Assembly: GCF_050948175.1 (NCBI RefSeq)
Contig: NC_135195.1
Coordinates: forward strand, 248,001 to 312,000
Direction of reading: 5' to 3'
Source of the DNA: Xylocopa sonorina
Lineage: Eukaryota; Arthropoda; Insecta; Hymenoptera; Apidae
Length of the DNA stretch: 64,000 nt
Part shown: piece by piece, positions 13,701-29,846 of the stretch
Layout: each line of letters begins with the position of its first letter
How positions within the stretch are numbered: position 1 is the stretch's first letter
The notes under the pieces: model-generated
The model's input: the letters and a program-made list of their open reading frames with translations, nothing else
The model's database searches: none
What the model was told of the DNA's origin: nothing
Made by a program: the position numbers and the translations under genes

Positions 13701-16700
13701 TAGCATTGATGTGTCGCATTTACATACTTTTGAAGTGAATACGAGGTATACATGACATTTCGCAATGAATATTATATCTTGTCACGAAACATAGAAATGA
13801 GATACGATATCTCGTTTTAAGAAACATTATACCTCTATTGTTACGACACGTAGACATCTGCATACGCTATTTCCTAGCAAGGAAGTGTCGCATTTACATT
13901 CTTTTGAAGTGAATACGAGGTATACATGACACTTCGCAATGAATATTATATCTTATCACGAAACATAGAAATGAGATGCGATATCGCGATTTAAGAGGCA
14001 TTAGAACTCTATTGCTACGATACGTGGACATCTGCAAACGCTATTTCCTAGCATTGAAGTGTCGCATTTACATACTTTTGAAGTGAATACGAGGTATACA
14101 TGACATTTCGCAATGAATATTATATCTTGTCACGAAACATAGAAATGAGATACGATATCTCGTTTTAAGAAACATTATACCTCTATTGTTACGACACGTA
14201 GACATCTGCATACGCTATTTCCTAGCAAGGAAGTGTCGCATTTACATTCTTTTGAAGTGAATACGAGGTATACATGACACTTCGCAATGAATATTATATC
14301 TTATCACGAAACATAGAAATGAGATGCGATATCGCGATTTAAGAGGCATTAGAACTCTATTGCTACGATACGTGGACATCTGCAAACGCTATTTCCTAGC
14401 ATTGAAGTGTCGCATTTACATACTTTTGAAGTGAATACGAGGTATACATGACATTTCGCATTGAATATTATATCTTGTCACGAAACATAGAAATGAGATA
14501 CGATATCTCGTTTTAAGAAACATTATACCTCTATTGTTACGACACGTAGACATCTGCATACGCTATTTCCTAGCACGGATGTGTCGCATTTACATTCTTT
14601 TGAAGTGTATACGCGGTATTCATGACACTTCGCAATGAATACTATATCTTATCACGAAACATAGAAATAAGATGCGATATCGCGGTTTAAGAGGCATTAG
14701 AACTCTATTGTTACGATACGTGGACATCTGCAAACGCTATTTCCTAGAATTGAAGTGTCGCATTTACATACTTTTGAAGTGAATACGAGGTATACATGAC
14801 ACTACGCAATGAATACTATATCTTATCACGAAACACAGAAATGAGATGCGATATCTCGTTTTAAGAAACATTAGATCTCTATTGTTTCGACACGTAGACA
14901 TCTGCATACGCTATTTCCTAGCACGGATGTGTCGCACTTACATTCTTTTGAAGTGTATACGCGGTATTCGTGACACTTCGCAATGAATATTATATCTTAT
15001 AACGAAACATAGAAATGAGATGCGATATCGCGATTTAAGAGGCATTAGAACTCTATTGCTACGATACGTGGACATCTGCCAACGCTATTTCCTAGCATTG
15101 AAGTGTCGCATTTACATACTTTTGAAGTGAATACGAGGTATACATGACATTTCGCAATGAATATTATATCTTGTCACGAAACATAGAAATGAGATACGAT
15201 ATCTCGTTTTAAGAAACATTATACCTCTATTGTTACGACACGTGGACATCTGCATACGCTATTTCCTAGCACGGACGTGTCGCATTTACATACTTTTGAA
15301 GTGAATACGAGGTACACATGACATTTCGCAATGAATATTATATCTTATCACGAAACATAGAAATGAGATACGATATCTCGTTTTAAGAATCATTATACCT
15401 CTATTGTTACGACACGTAGACATCTGCATACGCTATTTCCTAGCACGGATGTGTCGCATTTACATTCTTTTGAAGTGTATACGCGGTATTCGTGACACTT
15501 CGCAATGAATAGTATATGTTATAACGAAACATAGAAATGAGATGCGATATCGCGATTTAAGAGGCATTAGAACTCTATTGTTACGATACGTGGACATCTG
15601 CAAACGCTATTTCCTAGCAAGGAAGTGTCGCATTTACATTCTTTTGAAGTGAATACGAGGTATACATGACACATCGCAATGAATATTACATCTTATGATG
15701 AAGCATCGAAATGATATACGATATCTCGTTTTAAGAAACATTAGACCTCTATTGTTACGACACGTAGACATCTGCATACGCTATTTCCTAGCACGGATGT
15801 GTCGCATTTACATTCTTTTGAAGTGTATACGCGGTATTCATGACACTTCGCAATGAATACTATATCTTATCACGAAACATAGAAATGAGATGCGATATCG
15901 CGATTTAAGAGGCATTAGAACTCTATTGCTACGATACGTGGACATCTGCAAACGCTATTTCCTAGCATTGAAGTGTCGCATTTACATACTTTTGAAGTGA
16001 ATACGAGGTATACATGACATTTCGCAATGAATATTATATCTTGTCACGAAACATAGAAATGAGATACGATATCTCGTTTTAAGAAACATTATACCTCTAT
16101 TGTTACGACACGTAGACATCTGCATACGCTATTTCCTAGCAAGGAAGTGTCGCATTTACATTCTTTTGAAGTGAATACGAGGTATACATGACACTTCGCA
16201 ATGAATATTATATCTTATCACGAAACATAGAAATGAGATGCGATATCGCGATTTAAGAGGCATTAGAACTCTATTGCTACGATACGTGGACATCTGCAAA
16301 CGCTATTTCCTAGCATTGAAGTGTCGCATTTACATACTTTTGAAGTGAATACGAGGTATACATGACATTTCGCATTGAATATTATATCTTGTCACGAAAC
16401 ATAGAAATGAGATACGATATCTCGTTTTAAGAAACATTATACCTCTATTGTTACGACACGTAGACATCTGCATACGCTATTTCCTAGCAAGGAAGTGTCG
16501 CATTTACATTCTTTTGAAGTGAATACGAGGTATACATGACACTTCGCAATGAATATTATATCTTATCACGAAACATAGAAATGAGATTCGATATCGCGAT
16601 TTAAGAGGCATTAGAACTCTATTGCTACGATACGTGGACATCTGCAAACGCTATTTCCTAGCATTGAAGTGTCGCATTTACATACTTTTGAAGTGAATAC

Positions 16701-19700
16701 GAGGTAGACATGACATTTCGCAATGAATATTATATCTTGTCACGAAACATAGAAATGAGATACGATATCTCGTTTTAAGAAACATTATACCTCTATTGTT
16801 ACGACACGTAGACATCTGCATACGCTATTTCCTAGCACGGATGTGTCGCATTTACATTCTTTTGAAGTGTATACGCGGTATTCATGACACTTCGCAATGA
16901 ATACTATATCTTATCACGAAACATAGAAATAAGATGCGATATCGCGGTTTAAGAGGCATTAGAACTCTATTGTTACGATACGTGGACATCTGCAAACGCT
17001 ATTTCCTAGCAAGGAAGTGTCGCATTTACATTCTTTTGAAGTGAATACGCGGTATTCATGGCACTTCGCAATGAATATTATATCTTATCACGAAACATAG
17101 AAATGAGATGCGATATCGCGATTTAAGAGGCATTAGAACTCTATTGCTACGATACGTGGACATCTGCAAACGCTATTTCCTAGCATTGAAGTGTCGCATT
17201 TACATTCTTTTGAAGTGAATACGAGGTACACATGACACATGGCAATGAATATTACATCTTATGATGAAGCGTCGAAATGAGATACAATATCTCGTTTTAA
17301 GAAACATTAGACCTCTATTGTTACGACACGTAGACATCTGCATACGCTATTTCCTAGCACGGATGTGTCGCATTTACATTCTTTTGAAGTGTATACGCGG
17401 TAATCATGACACTTCGCAATGAATACTATATCTTATCACGAAACATAGAAATAAGATGCGATATCGCGGCTTAAGAGGCATTAGAACTCTATTGTTACGA
17501 TACGTGGACATCTGCAAACGCTATTTCCTAGCATTGAAGTGTCGCATTTACATTCTTTTGAAGTGAATACGAGGTAAACATGACACATCGCAATGAATAT
17601 TACATCTTATGATGAAGCATCGAAATGAGATACGATATCTCGTTTTAAGAAACATTAGACCTCTATTGCTACGACACGTAGACATCTGCATACGCTATTT
17701 CCTAGCACGGACGTGTCGCATTTACATTCTTTTGAAGTGAATACGAGGTATACATGACATTTCGCAATGAATATTATATCTTATCACGAAACATAGAAAT
17801 GAGATGCGATATCGCGATTTATGAGGCATTAGAACTCTATTGTTACGATACGTGGACATCTGCAAACGCTATTTCCTAGCAAGGAAGTGTCGCATTTACA
17901 TTCTTTTGAAGTGAATACGAGGTATACATGACACATCGCAATGAATATTACATCTTATGATGAAGCATCGAAATGAGATACGATATCTCGTTTTAAGAAA
18001 CATTATACCTCTATTGTTACGACACGTAGACATCTGCATACGCTATTTCCTAGCACGGATGTGTCGCACTTACATTCTTTTGAAGTGTATACGCGGTATT
18101 CATGACACTTCGCAATGAATACTATATCTTATCACGAAACATAGAAATGAGATGCGATATCGCGATTTAAGAGGCATTAGTACTCTATTGCTACGATACG
18201 TGGACATCTGCAAACGCTATTTCCTAGCATTGATGTGTCGCATTTACATACTTTTGAAGTGAATACGAGGTATACATGACATTTCGCAATGAATATTATA
18301 TCTTGTCACGAAACATAGAAATGAGATACGACATCTCGTTTTAAGAAACATTATACCTCTATTGTTACGACACGTAGACATCTGCATACGCTATTTCCTA
18401 GCAAGGAAGTGTCGCATTTACATTCTTTTGAAGTGAATACGAGGTATACATGACACTTCGCAATGAATATTATATCTTATCACGAAACATAGAAATGAGA
18501 TGCGATATCGCGATTTAAGAGGCATTAGAACTCTATTGCTACGATACGTGGACATCTGCAAACGCTATTTCCTAGCATTGAAGTGTCGCATTTACATACT
18601 TTTGAAGTGAATACGAGGTATACATGACATTTCGCAATGAATATTATATCTTGTCACGAAACATAGAAATGAGATACGATATCTCGTTTTAAGAAACATT
18701 ATACCTCTATTGTTACGACACGTAGACATCTGCATACGCTATTTCCTAGCAAGGAAGTGTCGCATTTACATTCTTTTGAAGTGAATACGAGGTATACATG
18801 ACACTTCGCAATGAATATTATATCTTATCACGAAACATAGAAATGAGATGCGATATCGCGATTTAAGAGGCATTAGAACTCTATTGCTACGATACGTGGA
18901 CATCTGCAAACGCTATTTCCTAGCATTGAAGTGTCGCATTTACATACTTTTGAAGTGAATACGAGGTATACATGACATTTCGCATTGAATATTATATCTT
19001 GTCACGAAACATAGAAATGAGATACGATATCTCGTTTTAAGAAACATTATACCTCTATTGTTACGACACGTAGACATCTGCATACGCTATTTCCTAGCAC
19101 GGATGTGTCGCATTTACATTCTTTTGAAGTGTATACGCGGTATTCATGACACTTCGCAATGAATACTATATCTTATCACGAAACATAGAAATAAGATGCG
19201 ATATCGCGGTTTAAGAGGCATTAGAACTCTATTGTTACGATACGTGGACATCTGCAAACGCTATTTCCTAGAATTGAAGTGTCGCATTTACATACTTTTG
19301 AAGTGAATACGAGGTATACATGACACTACGCAATGAATACTATATCTTATCACGAAACACAGAAATGAGATGCGATATCTCGTTTTAAGAAACATTAGAT
19401 CTCTATTGTTTCGACACGTAGACATCTGCATACGCTATTTCCTAGCACGGATGTGTCGCACTTACATTCTTTTGAAGTGTATACGCGGTATTCGTGACAC
19501 TTCGCAATGAATATTATATCTTATAACGAAACATAGAAATGAGATGCGATATCGCGATTTAAGAGGCATTAGAACTCTATTGCTACGATACGTGGACATC
19601 TGCCAACGCTATTTCCTAGCATTGAAGTGTCGCATTTACATACTTTTGAAGTGAATACGAGGTATACATGACATTTCGCAATGAATATTATATCTTGTCA

Positions 19701-20274
19701 CGAAACATAGAAATGAGATACGATATCTCGTTTTAAGAAACATTAGACCTCTATTGTTACGACACGTGGACATCTGCATACGCTATTTCCTAGCACGGAC
19801 GTGTCGCATTTACATACTTTTGAAGTGAATACGAGGTACACATGACATTTCGCAATGAATATTATATCTTATCACGAAACATAGAAATGAGATACGATAT
19901 CTCGTTTTAAGAATCATTATACCTCTATTGTTACGACACGTAGACATCTGCATACGCTATTTCCTAGCACGGATGTGTCGCATTTACATTCTTTTGAAGT
20001 GTTTACGCGGTATTCGTGACACTTCGCAATGAATATTATATGTTATAACGAAACATAGAAATGAGATGCGATATCGCGATTTAAGAGGCATTAGAACTCT
20101 ATTGTTACGATACGTGGACATCTGCAAACGCTATTTCCTAGCAAGGAAGTGTCGCATTTACATTCTTTTGAAGTGAATACGAGGTATACATGACACATCG
20201 CAATGAATATTACATCTTATGATGAAGCATCGAAATGAGATACGATATCTCGTTTTAAGAAACATTATACCTCT
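10701..20274. repeat. Higher-order repeat, 26-mer (4524 bp), about 2.1 copies
   Basis: Rare variants recur 4524 bp apart (26 x 174): agtatatgtt at 10987 and 15511, the gatatacgat variant at 11191 and 15715, ctagaattg at 14747 and 19271, tgccaacgc at 15077 and 19601, and tgttataacg at 15517 and 20041. Copy 1 is about 10701-15224, copy 2 about 15225-19748, and copy 3 is partial. Inside the unit, gaggtaaaca sits at 12351, 13047 and 17571. So four monomers (696 bp) are duplicated in copy 1, and the 12 kb part of copy 1 is offset from copy 2 by 30 monomers (5220 bp). Compensating gains and losses of whole monomers are evident. Confidence 0.88.
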
Positions 20275-23048
20275 ATTGTTACGACACGTAGACATCTGCA
20301 TACGCTATTTCCTAGCAAGGAAGTGTCGCATTTACATTCTTTTGAAGTGAATACGAGGTATACATGACACTTCGCAATGAATATTATATCTTATCACGAA
20401 ACATAGAAATGAGATGCGATATCGCGATTTAAGAGGCATTAGAACTCTATTGCTACGATACGTGGACATCTGCAAACGCTATTTCCTAGCATTGAAGTGT
20501 CGCAGTTACATACTTTTGAAGTGAATACGAGGTATACATGACATTTCGCAATGAATATTATATCTTGTCACGAAACATAGAAATGAGATACGATATCTCG
20601 TTTTAAGAAACATTATACCTCTATTGTTACGACACGTAGACATCTGCATACGCTATTTCCTAGCAAGGAAGTGTCGCATTTACATTCTTTTGAAGTGAAT
20701 ACGAGGTATACATGACACTTCGCAATGAATATTATATCTTATCACGAAACATAGAAATGAGATGCGATATCGCGATTTAAGAGGCATTAGAACTCTATTG
20801 CTACGATACGTGGACATCTGCAAACGCTATTTCCTAGCATTGAAGTGTCGCATTTACATACTTTTGAAGTGAATACGAGGTATACATGACATTTCGCATT
20901 GAATATTATATCTTGTCACGAAACATAGAAATGAGATACGATATCTCGTTTTAAGAAACATTATACCTCTATTGTTACGACACGTAGACATCTGCATACG
21001 CTATTTCCTAGCACGGATGTGTCGCATTTACATTCTTTTGAAGTGTATACGCGGTATTCATGACACTTCGCAATGAATACTATATCTTATCACGAAACAT
21101 AGAAATAAGATGCGATATCGCGGTTTAAGAGGCATTAGAACTCTATTGTTACGATACGTGGACATCTGCAAACGCTATTTCCTAGAATTGAAGTGTCGCA
21201 TTTACATACTTTTGAAGTGAATACGAGGTATACATGACACTACGCAATGAATACTATATCTTATCACGAAACACAGAAATGAGATGCGATATCTCGTTTT
21301 AAGAAACATTAGACCTCTATTGTTTCGACACGTAGACATCTGCATACGCTATTTCCTAGCACGGATGTGTCGCATTTACATTCTTTTGAAGTGTATACGC
21401 GGTATTCGTGACACTTCGCAATGAATATTATATCTTATAACGACACATAGAAATGAGATGCGATATCGCGATTTAAGAGGCATTAGAACTCTATTGTTAC
21501 GATACGTGGACATCTGCAAACGCTATTTCCTAGCAAGGAAGTGTCGCATTTACATTCTTTTGAAGTGAATACGAGGTATACATGACACATCGCAATGAAT
21601 ATTACATCTTATGATGAAGCATCGAAATGAGATACAATATCTCGTTTTAAGAAACATTAGACCTCTATTGTTACGACACGTAGACATCTGCATACGCTAT
21701 TTCCTAGCACGGATGAGTCGCATTTACATTCTTTTGAAGTGTATACGCGGTATTCATGACACTTCGCAATGAATATTATATCTTATCACGAAACATAGAA
21801 ATGAGATGCGATATCGCGATTTAAGAGGCATTAGAACTCTATTGCTACGATACGTGGACATCTGCAAACGCTATTTCCTAGCATTGAAGTGTCGCATTTA
21901 CATACTTTTGAAGTGAATACGAGGTATACATGACATTTCGCAATGAATATTATATCTTGTCACGAAACATAGAAATGAGATACGATATCTCGTTTTAAGA
22001 AACATTATACCTCTATTGTTACGACACGTAGACATCTGCATACGCTATTTCCTAGCAAGGAAGTGTCGCATTTACATTCTTTTGAAGTGAATACGAGGTA
22101 TACATGACACTTCGCAATGAATATTATATCTTATCACGAAACATAGAAATGAGATGCGATATCGCGATTTAAGAGGCATTAGAACTCTATTGCTACGATA
22201 CGTGGACATCTGCAAACGCTATTTCCTAGCATTGAAGTGTCGCATTTACATACTTTTGAAGTGAATACGAGGTATACATGACATTTCGCAATGAATATTA
22301 TATCTTGTCACGAAACATAGAAATGAGATACGATATCTCGTTTTAAGAAACATTATACCTCTATTGTTACGACACGTAGACATCTGCATACGCTATTTCC
22401 TAGCAAGGAAGTGTCGCATTTACATTCTTTTGAAGTGAATACGAGGTATACATGACACTTCGCAATGAATATTATATCTTATCACGAAACATAGAAATGA
22501 GATGCGATATCGCGATTTAAGAGGCATTAGAACTCTATTGCTAGGATACGTGGACATCTGCAAACGCTATTTCCTAGCATTGAAGTGTCGCATTTACATA
22601 CTTTTGAAGTGAATACGAGGTATACATGACATTTCGCATTGAATATTATATCTTGTCACGAAACATAGAAATGAGATACGATATCTCGTTTTAAGAAACA
22701 TTATACCTCTATTGTTACGACACGTAGACATCTGCATACGCTATTTCCTAGCAAGGAAGTGTCGCATTTACATTCTTTTGAAGTGAATACGAGGTATACA
22801 TGACACTTCGCAATGAATATTATATCTTATCACGAAACATAGAAATGAGATGCGATATCGCGATTTAAGAGGCATTAGAACTCTATTGCTACGATAGGTG
22901 GACATCTGCAAACGCTATTTCCTAGCATTGAAGTGTCGCATTTACATACTTTTGAAGTGAATACGAGGTAGACATGACATTTCGCAATGAATATTATATC
23001 TTGTCACGAAACATAGAAATGAGATACGATATCTCGTTTTAAGAAACA
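20275..23048. repeat. Satellite segment derived from the 26-mer family
   Basis: All monomers are 174 bp. The ctagaattg marker at 19271 recurs at 21185, 11 monomers away (1914 bp), so this stretch is a further partial duplication of the 26-mer family. Single-base changes such as gctaggatacg near 22543 and gctacgataggtgg near 22889 mark individual monomers. No other feature is seen. Confidence 0.7.
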
Positions 23049-26000
23049 TCAGACCTCTATTGTTACGACACGTAGACATCTGCATACGCTATTTCCTAGC
23101 ACGGATGTGTCGCATTTACATTCTTTTGAAGAGTATACGCGGTATACATGACACATCGCAATGAATATTACATTTTATGATGAAGCATCGAAATGAGATA
23201 CGATATCTCGTTTTAAGAAACATTATACCTCTATTGTTACGACACGTAGACATCTGCATACGCTATTTCCTAGCACGGATGTGTCGCACTTACATTCTTT
23301 TGAAGTGTATACGCGGTATTCATGACACTTCGCAATGAATACTATATCTTATAACGAAACATAGAAATGAGATGCGATATCGCGATTTAAGAGGCATTAG
23401 AACTCTATTGTTACGATACGTGGACATCTGCAAACGCTATTTCCTAGCAAGGAAGTGTCGCATTTACATACTTTTGAAGTGAATACGAGGTATACATGAC
23501 ATTTCGCATTGAATATTATATCTTGTCACGAAACATAGAAATGAGATACGATATCTCGTTTTAAGAAACATTATACCTCTATTGTTACGACACGTAGACA
23601 TCTGCATACGCTATTTCCTAGCACGGATGTGTCGCATTTACATTCTTTTGAAGTGTATACGCGGTATTCATGACACTTCGCAATGAATACTATATCTTAT
23701 CACGAAACATAGAAATAAGATGCGATATCGCGGTTTAAGAGGCATTAGAACTCTATTGTTACGATACGTGGACATCTGCAAACGCTATTTCCTAGCATTG
23801 AAGTGTTGCATTTACATACTTTTGAAGTGAATACGAGGTATACATGACACTACGCAATGAATACTATATCTTATCACGAAACACAGAAATGAGATGCGAT
23901 ATCTCGTTTTAAGAAACATTAGACCTCTATTGTTTCGACACGTAGACATCTGCATACGCTATTTCCTAGCACGGATGTGTCGCATTTATATTCTTTTGAA
24001 GTGTATACACGGTATTCGTGACACTTCGCAATGAATATTATATCTTATCACGAAACATAGAAATAAGATGCGATATCGCGGTTTAAGAGGCATTAGAACT
24101 CTATTGTTACGATACGTGGACATCTGCAAACGCTATTTCCTAGCAAGGAAGTGTCGCATTTACATTCTTTTGAAGTGTATACGCGGTATTCATGGCACTT
24201 CGCAATGAATATTATATCTTATCACGAAACATAGAAATGAGATGCGATATCGCGATTTAAGAGGCATTAGAACTCTATTGCTACGATACGTGGACATCTG
24301 CAAACGCTATTTCCTAGCATTGAAGTGTCGCATTTACATACTTTTGAAGTGAATACGAGGTATACATGACATTTCGCAATGAATATTATATCTTGTCACG
24401 AAACATAGAAATGAGATACGATATCTCGTTTTAAGAAACATCAGACCTCTATTGTTACGACACGTAGACATCTGCATACGCTATTTCCTAGCACGGATGT
24501 GTCGCATTTACATTCTTTTGAAGAGTATACGCGGTATACATGACACATCGCAATGAATATTACATTTTATGATGAAGCATCGAAATGAGATACGATATCT
24601 CGTTTTAAGAAACATTATACCTCTATTGTTACGACACGTAGACATCTGCATACGCTATTTCCTAGCACGGATGTGTCGCACTTACATTCTTTTGAAGTGT
24701 ATACGCGGTATTCATGACACTTCGCAATGAATACTATATCTTATCACGAAACATAGAAATGAGATGCGATATCGCGATTTAAGAGGCATTAGAACTCTAT
24801 TGCTACGATACGTGGACATCTGCAAACGCTATTTCCTAGCATTGAAGTGTCGCATTTACATACTTTTGAAGTGAATACGAGGTATACATGACACTACGCA
24901 ATGAATACTATATCTTATCACGAAACACAGAAATGAGATGCGATATCTCGTTTTAAGAAACATTAGACCTCTAATGTTTCGACACGTAGACATCTGCATA
25001 CGCTATTTCCTAGCACGGATGTGTCGCATTTACATTCTTTTGAAGTGTATACGCGGTATTCGTGACACTTCGCAATGAATATTATATCCTATAACGAAAC
25101 ATAGAAATGAGATGCGATATCGCGAACTAAGAGGCATTAGAACTCTATTGTTACGATACGTGGACATCTGCAAACGCTATTTCCTAGCAAGGAAGTGTCG
25201 CATTTACATTCTTTTGAAGTGAATACGAGGTATACATGACACATCGCAATGAATATTACATCTTATCACGAAACATAGAAATAAGATGCGATATCGCGGT
25301 TTAAGAGGCATTAGAGCTCTATTGTTACGATACGTGGACATCTGCAAACGCTATTTCCTAGCATTGAAGTGTCGCATTTACATTCTTTTGAAGTGTATAC
25401 GCGGTATTCATGACACTTCGCAATGAATATTATATCTTATCACGAAACATAGAAATGAGATGCGATATCGCGATTTAAGAGGCATTAGAACTCTATTGCT
25501 ACGATACGTGGACATCTGCAAACGCTATTTCCTAGCATTGAAGTGTCGCATTTACATACTTTTGAAGTGAATACGAGGTATACATGACATTTCGCAATGA
25601 ATATTATATCTTGTCACGAAACATAGAAATGAGATACGATATCTCGTTTTAAGAAGCATCAGACCTCTATTGTTACGACACGTAGACATCTGCATACGCT
25701 ATTTCCTAGCACGGATGTGTCGCATTTACATTCTTTTGAAGAGTATACGCGGTATTCATGGCACTTCGCAATGAATATTATATCTTATCACGAAACATAG
25801 AAATGAGATGCGATATCGCGATTTAAGAGGCATTAGAACTCTATTGCTACGATACGTGGACATCTGCAAACGCTATTTCCTAGCATTGAAGTGTCGCATT
25901 TACATACTTTTGAAGTGAATACGAGGTATACATGACATTTCGCAATGAATATTATATCTTGTCACGAAACATAGAAATGAGATACGATATCTCGTTTTAA

Positions 26001-27230
26001 GAAACATCAGACCTCTATTGTTACGACACGTAGACATCTGCATACGCTATTTCCTAGCACGGATGTGTCGCATTTACATTCTTTTGAAGAGTATACGCGG
26101 TATACATGACACATCGCAATGAATATTACATTTTATGATGAAGCATCGAAATGAGATACGATATCTCGTTTTAAGAAACATTATACCTCTATTGTTACGA
26201 CACGTAGACATCTGCATACGCTATTTCCTAGCATGGATGTGTCGCACTTACATTCTTTTGAAGTGTATACGCGGTATTCATGACACTTCGCAATGAATAC
26301 TATATCTTATCACGAAACATAGAAATGAGATGCGATATCGCGATTTAAGAGGCATTAGAACTCTATTGCTACGATACGTGGACATCTGCAAACGCTATTT
26401 CCTAGCATTGAAGTGTCGCATTTACATACTTTTGAAGCGAATACGAGGTATACATGACTCTACGCAATGAATACTATATCTTATCACGAAACACAGAAAT
26501 GAGATGCGATATCTCGTTTTAAGAAACATTAGACCTCTAATGTTTCGACACGTAGACATCTGCATACGCTATTTCCTAGCACGGATGTGTCGCATTTACA
26601 TTCTTTTGAAGTGTATACGCGGTATTCGTGACACTTCGCAATGAATATTATATCTTATAACGAAACATAGAAATGAGATGCGATATCGCGATTTAAGAGG
26701 CATTAGAACTCTATTGTTACGATACTTGGACATCTGCAAACGCTATTTCCTAGCAAGGAAGTGTCGCATTTACATTCTTTTGAAGTGAATACGAGGTATA
26801 CATGACACATCGCAATGAATACTATATCTTATCACGAAACATAGAAATGAGATGCGATATCGCGATTTAAGAGGCATTAGAATTCTATTGCTACGATACG
26901 TGGACATCTGCAAACGCTATTTCCTAGCATTGAAGTGTCGCCTATACATACTTTTGAAGTGAATACGAGGTATACATGACACTACGCAATGAATACTATA
27001 TCTTATCACAAAACACAGAAATGAGATGCGACATCTCGTTTTAATAAACATTAGACCTCTATTGTTTCGACACGTAGACATCTGCATACGCTATTTCCTA
27101 GCACGGATGTGTCGCATTTACATTCTTTTGAAGTGTATACGCGGTATTCGTGACACTTCGCAATGAATATTATATCTTATAACGAAACATAGAAATGAGA
27201 TGCGATATCGCGATTTAAGAGGCATTAGAA

Positions 27231-27348
27231 CTCTATTGTTACGATACGTGGACATCTGCAAACGCTATTTCCTAGCAAGGAAGAATATTATATCTTATCA
27301 CGAAACATAGAAATGAGATGCGATATCGCGATTAAAGAGGCATTAGAA
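27231..27348. repeat. 118 bp deleted monomer, copy 1
   Basis: A 56 bp internal deletion joins gcaaggaag directly to aatattatatc. The next monomer start is 118 bp away instead of 174. The retained part carries the diagnostic cgattaaagagg, where ordinary monomers have cgatttaagagg. Confidence 0.92.
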
Positions 27349-28914
27349 CTCTATTGCTACGATACGTGGTCATCTGCAAACGCTATTTCCTAGCACGGAT
27401 GTGTCGCATTTACATTCTTTTGAAGTGTATACGCGGTATTCATGACACTTCGCAATGAATACTATATCTTATCACGAAACATAGAAATAAGATGCGATAT
27501 CGCGGTTTAAGAGGCATTAGAGCTCTATTGTTACGATACGTGGACATCTGCAAACGCTATTTCCTAGCATTGAAGTGTCGCATTTACATACTTTTGAAGT
27601 GAATACGAGGTATACATGACACTACGCAATGAATACTATATCTTATCACGAAACACAGAAATGAGATGCGATATCTCGTTTTAAGAAACATTAGACCTCT
27701 ATTGTTTCGACACGTAGTCATCTGCATACGCTATTTCCTAGCACGGATGTGTCGCATTTACATTCTTTTGAAGTGTATACGCGGTATTCGTGACACTTCG
27801 CAATGAATATTATATCTTATAACGAAACATAGAAATGAGATGCGATATCGCGATTTAAGAGGCATTAGAACTCTATTGTTACGATACGTGGACATCTGCA
27901 AACGCTATTTCCTAGAAAGGAAGTGTCGCATTTACATTCTTTTGAAGTGAATACGAGGTATACATGACACATCGCAATGAATATTACATCTTATGATGAA
28001 GCATCGAAATGAGATACAATATCTCGTTTTAAGAAACATTAGACCTCTATTGTTACGACACGTAGACATCTGCATACGCTATTTCCTAGCACGGATGTGT
28101 CGCATTTACATTCTTTTGAAGTGTATACGCGGTATTCATGACACTTCGCAATGAATATTATATCTTATCACGAAACATAGAAATGAGATGCGATATCGCG
28201 ATTTAAGAGGCATTAGAACTCTATTGCTACGATACGTGGGCATCTGCAAACGCTATTTCCTAGCATTGAAGTGTCGCATTTACATACTTTTGAAGTGAAT
28301 ACGAGGTATACATGACATTTCGCAATGAATATTATATCTTGTCACGAAACATAGAAATGAGATACGATATCTCGTTTTAAGAAGCATCAGACCTCTATTG
28401 TTACGACACGTAGACATCTGCATACGCTATTTCCTAGCACGGATGTGTCGCATTTACATTCTTTTGAAGAGTATACGCGGTATACATGACACATCGCAAT
28501 GAATATTACATCTTATGATGAAGCATCGAAATGAGATACGATATCTCGTTTTAAGAAACATTATACCTCTATTGTTACGACACGTAGACATCTGCATACG
28601 CTATTTCCTAGCACGGATGTGTCGCACTTACATTCTTTTGAAGTGTATACGCGGTATTCATGACACTTCGCAATGAATACTATATCTTATCACGAAACAT
28701 AGAAATGAGATGCGATATCGCGATTTAAGAGGCATTAGAATTCTATTGCTACGATACGTGGACATCTGCAAACGCTATTTCCTAGCATTGAAGTGTCGCC
28801 TATACATACTTTTGAAGTGATTACGAGGTATACATGACACTACGCAATGAATACTATATCTTATCACGAAACACAGAAATGAGATGCGATATCGCGATTT
28901 AAGAGGCATTAGAA

Positions 28915-29032
28915 CTCTATTGCTACGATACGTGGACATCTGCAAACTCTATTTCCTAGCATTGAAGAATATTATATCTTATCACGAAACATAGAAATGA
29001 GATGCGATATCGCGATTAAAGAGGCATTAGAA
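28915..29032. repeat. 118 bp deleted monomer, copy 2
   Basis: Same 56 bp deletion and same attaaagagg marker, but the sequence left of the junction is gcattgaag and the monomer has tgcaaactc instead of tgcaaacgc. The same breakpoint therefore sits on a different monomer background from copy 1. Confidence 0.92.
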
Positions 29033-29728
29033 CTCTATTGTTACGATACGTGGACATCTGCAAACGCTATTTCCTAGCATTGAAGTGTCGCATTTACATA
29101 CTTTTGGAGTGAATACGAGGTATACATGACACTACGCAATGAATACTATATCTTATCACGAAACACAGAAATGAGATGCGATATCTCGTTTTAAGAAACA
29201 TTAGACCTCTATTGTTTCGACACGTAGACATCTGCATACGCTATTTCCTAGCACGGATGTGTCGCATTTACATTCTTTTGAAGTGTATACGGGGTATTCG
29301 TGACACTTCGCAATGAATATTATATCTTATAACGAAACATAGAAATGAGATGCGATATCGCGATTTAAGAGGCATTAGAACTCTATTGTTACGATACGTG
29401 GACATCTGCAAACGCTATTTCCTAGCAAGGAAGTGTCGCATTTACATTCTTTTGAAGTGAATACGAGGTATACATGACACATCGCAATGAATATTACATC
29501 TTATGATGAAGCATCGAAATGAGATACAATATCTCGTTTTAAGAAACATTAGACCTCTATTGTTACGACACGTAGACATCTGCATACGCTATTTCCTAGC
29601 ACGGATGTGTCGCATTTACATTCTTTTGAAGTGTATACGCGGTATTCATGACACTTCGCAATGAATATTATATCTTATCACGAAACATAGAAATGAGATG
29701 CGATATCGCGATTTAAGAGGCATTAGAA

Positions 29729-29846
29729 CTCTATTGCTACGATACGTGGACATCTGCAAACTCTATTTCCTAGCATTGAAGAATATTATATCTTATCACG
29801 AAACATAGAAATGAGATGCGATATCGCGATTAAAGAGGCATTAGAA
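29729..29846. repeat. 118 bp deleted monomer, copy 3
   Basis: Same gcattgaag-aatatt junction and tgcaaactc variant as the copy at 28915, and 814 bp downstream of it (4 x 174 + 118). These two copies are clearly duplicates of each other. Confidence 0.92.
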
